From Bacteriovoracales bacterium (GTDB lineage: Bacteria > Bdellovibrionota > Bacteriovoracia > Bacteriovoracales > Bacteriovoracaceae), in assembly GCA_007117175.1 (NCBI GenBank), contig SKGZ01000288.1, positions 1 to 9,823 of the forward strand: a stretch of 9,823 nucleotides of DNA, written 5' to 3'. Positions 5,971 through 9,823 of this stretch are shown here, piece by piece. Position 1 is the first letter of the stretch, and each line of letters begins with the position of its first letter. The position numbers and the translations under genes are program-made. A model generated the notes under the pieces. It did no database searches. It saw nothing but the letters and a program-made list of their open reading frames with translations, and was not told where the DNA came from.

Positions 5971-6460
5971 ATTCAACTGTTTTTCGAATCCACTGTTCTT
6001 GGGGAAAGTATTGTTTGGGAAAAATCCATTTTTTGACCGCACTCATGGCCGATTGATCTAAAACGGCAAAACCTGATGATTTTTCTAATTGGATATTGGC
6101 AATCTTGCCTGTGGGTTGAACTAATAATTTAAGAGCAACGATTCCCTGTTGCCCCCTGCGCTTTGCGCTGAGTGGGTAGTGGGGTTTGATATAGTGAGTT
6201 GGATCCACCTCATCTAATTGGTTAGCTTCTGAGGGATTTTGCTGGCTAGCTTGAGCAGTGCTGGCAGCTGGAGCCTTTTGGCTTATTTTCTTTTCAGTCA
6301 CCTCAGCTTGCTTTTCAAATTGTAATTGCAGACTGTAGCGTGCTGCTTTAACCTTAAAAGTCTGAAGCTGACCGATTACAATTGAGAGCAGTAAGAGGTG
6401 GGCCAGCACCACTAGTGTGCAGCAGGTAAAGAATGGTGAAATAAGTAAGTTTTGTCTCAT
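5957..6460 (-). CDS. TonB-family energy transducer, compact
   Basis: A 167-residue inner-membrane protein ending in a typical TonB C-terminal domain (about 85-167). Marks are the YIKPHYPLSAKRRGQQGIVAL opening (P-x-YP, then G-x-V), VQPTGKIANIQLEKSSGFAVLD, SAMSAVKKWIF and the terminal VEFKIQ strand. One N-terminal transmembrane helix (about 10-31, FTCCTLVVLAHLLLLSIVIG) anchors it. The periplasmic linker is short and rich in Gln, Ala, Glu and Lys, without the long Pro-rich spacer of classical TonB. It lies 19 bp after the FecA-like receptor gene on the same strand, so it is probably the receptor's dedicated energiser. No ExbB or ExbD is in the window. An in-frame TTG at 6466 would add two residues; the ATG at 6460 is preferred. 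Neither has a strong ribosome binding site. Confidence 0.85.
   Translation of the reverse strand: MRQNLLISPFFTCCTLVVLAHLLLLSIVIGQLQTFKVKAARYSLQLQFEKQAEVTEKKISQKAPAASTAQASQQNPSEANQLDEVDPTHYIKPHYPLSAKRRGQQGIVALKLLVQPTGKIANIQLEKSSGFAVLDQSAMSAVKKWIFPKQYFPQEQWIRKTVEFKIQ
5960..5983 (+). terminator. Weak intrinsic terminator after the lipoprotein gene
   Basis: A perfect 17-bp dyad, TTGAATTT-T-AAATTCAA (5960-5976), straddles the lipoprotein stop codon and is followed on the plus strand by CTG and then TTTTT (5979-5983). As RNA the stem would be AU-rich with a tiny loop, so it would be weak. It also lies inside the last codons of the convergent TonB-like gene. Confidence 0.35.
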
Positions 6461-6479
6461 TTTCAATTTCTATCTATAA

Positions 6480-8609
6480 CTAAAATAACGCTTCTATGCC
6501 AGCTAAAATTGTCAAAGGTCTTCCCGGCCGTGGTCCGTAGGCATGGCGAGAAACCATGTAATTTTCATTGGTTAAGTTGAGGGCACTGAGCACGAATTGA
6601 GTATTTTTATTGAGTTGGTAATTGGCCTGTAAGTCAATGGTGAAAAAGCTATCAATGGCGCCAATGCGCAAGTCTTCACTGGTGCGATCGCGATTTTCTG
6701 CGGTGCTCCAAACTGAACTGGTGTAATTAAGAGTTGTATTGACAGAAAAATCACCCATGGCCCAAAGGTAATTAAGGTTGAAAAGTGTGTCTGGAATATA
6801 GGGGCTGCGATTGCCCTTTTGTCCTCCATTAAAAAAGGAGCCACTGGCCTGGGAATTAGCATCGCTTGCCAGCACTGACTGGGTGTAGGTGGCAGCGAGG
6901 GTGAGTATTTGCTGACTTTTCAGTTGAAACTCATCACCTATATTCCATTGCAGTTGGTATTCGAGACCATAGCTATTGATATCTCCGGCATTTTCAGAAA
7001 CAGAAGAGCCAGTGATGAGGTTTTCCGGAATATAAAGATCCTTAAACTGGGAATAAAATAAGGTGCTATGGGAGTGAAGAGTGGGTCTTAATTGAGCGCG
7101 ATGCCCCAGCTCAAAAGATAAAGAGCGCTCTTCTTGAATTTGATTGTGAATAAAGTCTTGTGGTGAGGGCAAAGACACCCCTTGAAAAAGCCCTGCATAG
7201 ATTTGATGGGCAGGATTGACTTGATAGCTAGTGCCAACTCCCGCAGTGAGCACTTCTAGTCTTTGGTGGGCAATTTCTTGAGTTTGACGATTCTTGGTTT
7301 CAAAGCGAACTGACTCAAAACGAAGCCCTGGAGTGAAGTTCCACTTTCCAAACTCAATAGAGTTTTGCAAGTAGCTGGAGATGGCCTTGGCTGATTCTTG
7401 ACGATCCATAGGTTGTCCTAGGGTGACGCTGTCTACATTTCCCCCTGCATTTTGTTGGTAGAGGTGAGAGGCATCGTTTCTTTGTATAAAATCATAATGC
7501 AGGCGAAGACCTAATTGCCATTCTTGAGAGTGAGAATAATAGTTTTGCTTCCACTTAAGAATTTCATCTACTCCCATGGATTGATAGCTGCGATCATTGT
7601 CTCGGATGGTGAGTTCTCCCGCTCTTTGACCGCGCAGTACTTGTCGACCATTTTCTGAAGCTAAGGTAAGGGCCAGATTTTCCCCATCCACTCGATCGAG
7701 CTTGCGCCAATTGCGATTAAATTGATTCCAATAAACAGTGGAATGCAAAGTGAGTTCAGGAGTCCACTCGATGAAGTGGCGCAGATAGGTGCGAGTTTGT
7801 CTGGAATCAAAATGATCAAAACGAGTGGCGTGGTAGCGCTGAAAGGGATCTTGTTGAAAGTCCTCATCACTCAGTCCGAGATAAGTTTCATTGGCATCCA
7901 GTATGGATTGGCCGAATTTGAATTCAAAGCGCTGATAAAGTCCACTTTGAGTTTCATAGCGCAGTAAAACCTGGGGCTCAAATAACCTCATTCCAGTGTG
8001 CTGAGGGCCTGCGGTGCCGGATGGAGAGTTGATGGTTTTAAAGCCATCGTTTTGTCTTTGGTAGAGTTCTAGCTGATAACTCAGCCCTGCATGGGAGTCT
8101 GAAAATTGTAAGTGATTTTTCATTTCACTTTGATTACCCATAAAGGAGCGGGCCTTGAGACTTCTTTCTAGTGTAGGGGTGGCACTTTGAAAGTTAATGA
8201 CACCGCCGGTGGTTTGCGGGCCGTATTGAATCTGAGAGGAACCTTTAAGAATTTCCATGGATTGCATGCGATCCACATTGGGGAAAAAATAAGCGGCGGG
8301 AGCACTGTAGGGGGCAGGAGCAATTAAGACACCATCTTCCATTAAGGTGAGCTTAGAACTGCGATTGGGATCAACTCCTCGCAAGCTTATATTGGGAAAA
8401 AGGCCTAAACCGTCTTCTTCTCGCAGATAGACTCCAGGAACTTGCTTGAGTATGCGATTGACATCCGCACTTTGGTGTTTTTCAATTTGTTCCCGCTGCA
8501 AAAAGCTACCTGAGCCTTGTAATTGGCTTTCTTCTTCTTTGGAGCCAATGACTGTGATATCTGCAGCCAGCACTGGCAGAGTGAATGCAAATAAGAATAA
8601 AATGAACAT
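6480..8609 (-). CDS. FecA-like TonB-dependent outer membrane receptor
   Basis: A complete 709-residue TonB-dependent receptor. After a short signal peptide (1-15, ending PVLA) comes a TonB-box-like ADITVIGS (16-23). The plug domain follows (about 30-140), with ILKQVPGVYLREEDG (53-67), FPNISLRGVDPNRSSKLTLM (71-90), EDGVLIAPAPYSAPAAYFFP (91-110), ILKGSSQIQYGPQTTGGVIN (120-139) and then a 22-strand-type barrel. The C-terminus (LNLTNENYM, then GPRPGRPLTILAGIEALF) ends in Phe, as outer membrane barrels do. The plug is most like FecA-type receptors for ferric dicitrate, but no N-terminal signalling domain is present, so it should not drive a FecI/FecR cascade. Iron chelates are the likely substrate class; other metals or organic ligands are possible. 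It is probably co-transcribed with the TonB-like gene. The signal peptide lacks the usual basic residues and the start codon has no Shine-Dalgarno site. Confidence 0.9.
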   Translation of the reverse strand: MFILFLFAFTLPVLAADITVIGSKEEESQLQGSGSFLQREQIEKHQSADVNRILKQVPGVYLREEDGLGLFPNISLRGVDPNRSSKLTLMEDGVLIAPAPYSAPAAYFFPNVDRMQSMEILKGSSQIQYGPQTTGGVINFQSATPTLERSLKARSFMGNQSEMKNHLQFSDSHAGLSYQLELYQRQNDGFKTINSPSGTAGPQHTGMRLFEPQVLLRYETQSGLYQRFEFKFGQSILDANETYLGLSDEDFQQDPFQRYHATRFDHFDSRQTRTYLRHFIEWTPELTLHSTVYWNQFNRNWRKLDRVDGENLALTLASENGRQVLRGQRAGELTIRDNDRSYQSMGVDEILKWKQNYYSHSQEWQLGLRLHYDFIQRNDASHLYQQNAGGNVDSVTLGQPMDRQESAKAISSYLQNSIEFGKWNFTPGLRFESVRFETKNRQTQEIAHQRLEVLTAGVGTSYQVNPAHQIYAGLFQGVSLPSPQDFIHNQIQEERSLSFELGHRAQLRPTLHSHSTLFYSQFKDLYIPENLITGSSVSENAGDINSYGLEYQLQWNIGDEFQLKSQQILTLAATYTQSVLASDANSQASGSFFNGGQKGNRSPYIPDTLFNLNYLWAMGDFSVNTTLNYTSSVWSTAENRDRTSEDLRIGAIDSFFTIDLQANYQLNKNTQFVLSALNLTNENYMVSRHAYGPRPGRPLTILAGIEALF

Positions 8610-8632
8610 AGCATCACTATGCTATTCATTTT
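8599..8632 (-). promoter_or_regulatory. Inverted repeat covering the start codon of the TonB-dependent receptor gene
   Basis: ATAGCAT-(4 nt)-ATGCTAT forms a perfect 7-bp stem. It extends, after a 2-nt bulge, by 7 further pairs (AAAATGA / TCATTTT). The receptor's ATG at 8609-8607 lies in one arm. One arm is shared with the neighbouring 28-bp palindrome, so in RNA only one of the two hairpins could form at a time. A TAGCAT -10 candidate lies within the repeat. Confidence 0.45.
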
Positions 8633-8654
8633 GTTTGGCATGTCAAACAAAATG
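8627..8654. promoter_or_regulatory. 28-bp near-perfect palindrome upstream of the receptor gene (likely operator)
   Basis: Arms CATTTTGTTTG and CAAACAAAATG are perfect inverted copies around GCATGT; 13 of 14 base pairs across the centre (8640/8641) match. On the minus strand one half contains TTGACA (8646-8641), and a TAGCAT -10 candidate follows 16 bp later. A repressor bound here would block the receptor/TonB promoter. It is not a good match to the classical Fur box. Neither side is followed by a T-tract, which argues against a terminator. Confidence 0.55.
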
Positions 8655-8668
8655 AAGTAGTGGCGAAC

Positions 8669-9823
8669 TTACTGCATTTGTTCTTTGAGTGTTCGGCAAT
8701 AATTTTCAGTTTGTTCAATATGTTCAGATTGGGTTCTAATATTGGCCAAAACTGCTGCCAGAGTGGTGCGATCGGCTGGGTTATCCTTATTACCAAAGAG
8801 GTGAAAAGTAATGGTTTCCACCGCACTGGGAATCCTTCTATTGCGAATTAAGAATTTAAAAACACTTTTGGCATACTGTTCTGCTCCGGGATTAATTCTG
8901 CTGATAATATTCACGATGGCGGCTTCAAAGTGAGTGTCATAAGCATAATCGACTTCATTGGGCTCCATGCGATTAGTGAGACTGACATCAAAGCGTGTAA
9001 TAGTTGACTCAATATTAAAAAGACCACCATAGACGCTAATAATATCATTAGCTCTCATAGGAATAGTTTCATCTGCACAGGTGCGAGCAAACATTTCTAG
9101 TTGTTTCACCATTTCAAAAGAGTCCCGTAAGCGATCGCGAGCTTGGTTAGCCTGGTGAAAGCTCATGAGGCGGGGAAGGTATTCACTGTAGCTAAAACTT
9201 GGACCTTGCTCTGGTTGAATCATTTCTTCTAGGATGACAAAGAAATGTTGTCGAAAGCATTGCACCTCATAGGTCTGTACATCTCGACCGTCAATTTGAT
9301 AGACTGTCATAGGGCAATAGCGCTCCATTGCACTCATGATATTGTCTTCCATGGATTTAGCTGTCACAATTTGCAGGGCAAACTCTACGGCTTCAACCAC
9401 TTCAATCACTCCGTCATTATTGGATTGAGCTTGAAAAAGATCACTCATCATATAAGCATTTTCGGCAGTGATGACTTCTAAACTTTCTGTGACAATCTTA
9501 AGTTCAATCAGTGGTTTCTTTAGTTCTTCAATAATTTCTTGTAACTGAAAAGCAGTGAGTGTGGCAGCGTAATCCTCGCCTTCAGCGCATCGATTGTCTA
9601 TTGTATTGCCGTTACTATGAGTGATAAAGCGATCATCGTCACAGGGCATTTTGTGCTCATAATAGCGAAAGGCCAGCTCTATCAGAGATTCAAAAAGAGC
9701 GATTTCTGTCAAACCCGAGGCATTGCGAGCAAAGGTATTTCCAAAATAAGCTGCAGGGGCATTGCCTTTAAAATAGCGATAGTTTTTAACCACTCTGATA
9801 AAATCATTAAAAAATTGGTGTGA
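8669..9823 (-). CDS. Large helical protein of unknown function, C-terminal part (5' end beyond right edge)
   Basis: The frame is open from the right edge to a TAA at 8669, giving at least 384 residues. A GTG at 9793 is an internal codon rather than a convincing start, since no ribosome binding site precedes it and the frame continues upstream (HQFFNDFIR). The protein is acidic to neutral, largely helical and without transmembrane segments in this part. Notable stretches are YFGNTFARNASGLTEIALFESLIELAFRYY cut by short loops, a Cys/Asp-rich PCDDDRF, a long amphipathic helix with LKKPLIELKIVTESLEVITAE, and a C-terminal LFGNKDNPADRTTLAAVLANI. Several cysteines would suit an exported protein, but the N-terminus is not seen. 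I do not recognise the family. The receptor gene follows 59 bp downstream on the same strand behind its own palindromic control region. Confidence 0.75.
   Translation of the reverse strand, partial: SHQFFNDFIRVVKNYRYFKGNAPAAYFGNTFARNASGLTEIALFESLIELAFRYYEHKMPCDDDRFITHSNGNTIDNRCAEGEDYAATLTAFQLQEIIEELKKPLIELKIVTESLEVITAENAYMMSDLFQAQSNNDGVIEVVEAVEFALQIVTAKSMEDNIMSAMERYCPMTVYQIDGRDVQTYEVQCFRQHFFVILEEMIQPEQGPSFSYSEYLPRLMSFHQANQARDRLRDSFEMVKQLEMFARTCADETIPMRANDIISVYGGLFNIESTITRFDVSLTNRMEPNEVDYAYDTHFEAAIVNIISRINPGAEQYAKSVFKFLIRNRRIPSAVETITFHLFGNKDNPADRTTLAAVLANIRTQSEHIEQTENYCRTLKEQMQ

Noticed and set aside
6572..7967. Small open frames on either strand inside the TonB-dependent receptor gene
   Set aside because: They overlap conserved barrel coding sequence and show no start signals or family features.
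8600..8632. Classical Fur box at the receptor start
   Set aside because: The AATGA/TCATT ends resemble one, but the centre does not fit the GATAATGATAATCATTATC pattern, so only a generic operator or hairpin is claimed.
8627..8654. The 28-bp palindrome as an intrinsic terminator for the gene ending at 8669
   Set aside because: The stem is AT-rich and is followed by AATAGC on that strand and AAGTAG on the other, with no T-tract.
9245..9823. Plus-strand open frames antisense to the large helical protein gene
   Set aside because: Compositionally they look like antisense shadows and have no ribosome binding site; the minus frame is open over more than 1.1 kb.

Overview
The window is a gene-dense bacterial stretch with a cell envelope of Gram-negative type: a TonB-dependent receptor, a TonB-like protein, a Tsx/OmpK-type outer membrane channel and a lipoprotein. 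Moderate-to-low GC, short intergenic gaps and several Lys/Arg/Gln-rich secreted proteins of unknown family suggest a Bdellovibrio/Bacteriovorax-like bacterium. This placement is an inference from overall flavour, not from a marker gene. No rRNA, tRNA, CRISPR, insertion sequence or phage gene was seen, and no gene-free stretch exceeds about 120 bp.

Left part (1-2661, all minus strand). A DUF819-type membrane protein lies upstream of a probable sphingosine-1-phosphate (S1P) lyase, which has its own promoter (perfect -10 box). The lyase stop overlaps by 11 bp the start of a further minus-strand gene that leaves the window. Its first 37 residues look like the N-terminus of a class 3-type aldehyde dehydrogenase. 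Together these two genes read as a compact sphingolipid-breakdown operon: the lyase would release phosphoethanolamine and a long-chain aldehyde, and the dehydrogenase would oxidise that aldehyde to a fatty acid. This is the most notable system in the window.

Middle part (2710-5970). A secreted or membrane-anchored basic protein of unknown function (minus) is divergent from an M20D amidohydrolase (plus). The 58-bp gap between them carries a promoter and a 15-bp dyad. The amidohydrolase meets a Tsx/OmpK-like outer membrane channel tail to tail with a 7-bp overlap. A small lipoprotein gene follows on the plus strand and converges, with a 14-bp overlap, on the TonB-like gene.

Right part (5957-9823, all minus strand). 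A FecA-like TonB-dependent receptor is followed 19 bp later by a small TonB-family protein, which makes a receptor/energiser pair. Upstream of the receptor are two overlapping inverted repeats. One is a 28-bp near-perfect palindrome containing a TTGACA box; the other contains the receptor's start codon. This suggests metal- or nutrient-controlled expression and possibly a leaderless mRNA. The window closes with the 3' part of a large helical protein of unknown function whose start lies beyond the right edge.

Overall the genes point to scavenging of nutrients (nucleosides, N-acyl amino compounds, iron or another chelate) plus turnover of sphingoid lipids. Regulatory signals here were read by eye and are less certain than the coding calls.
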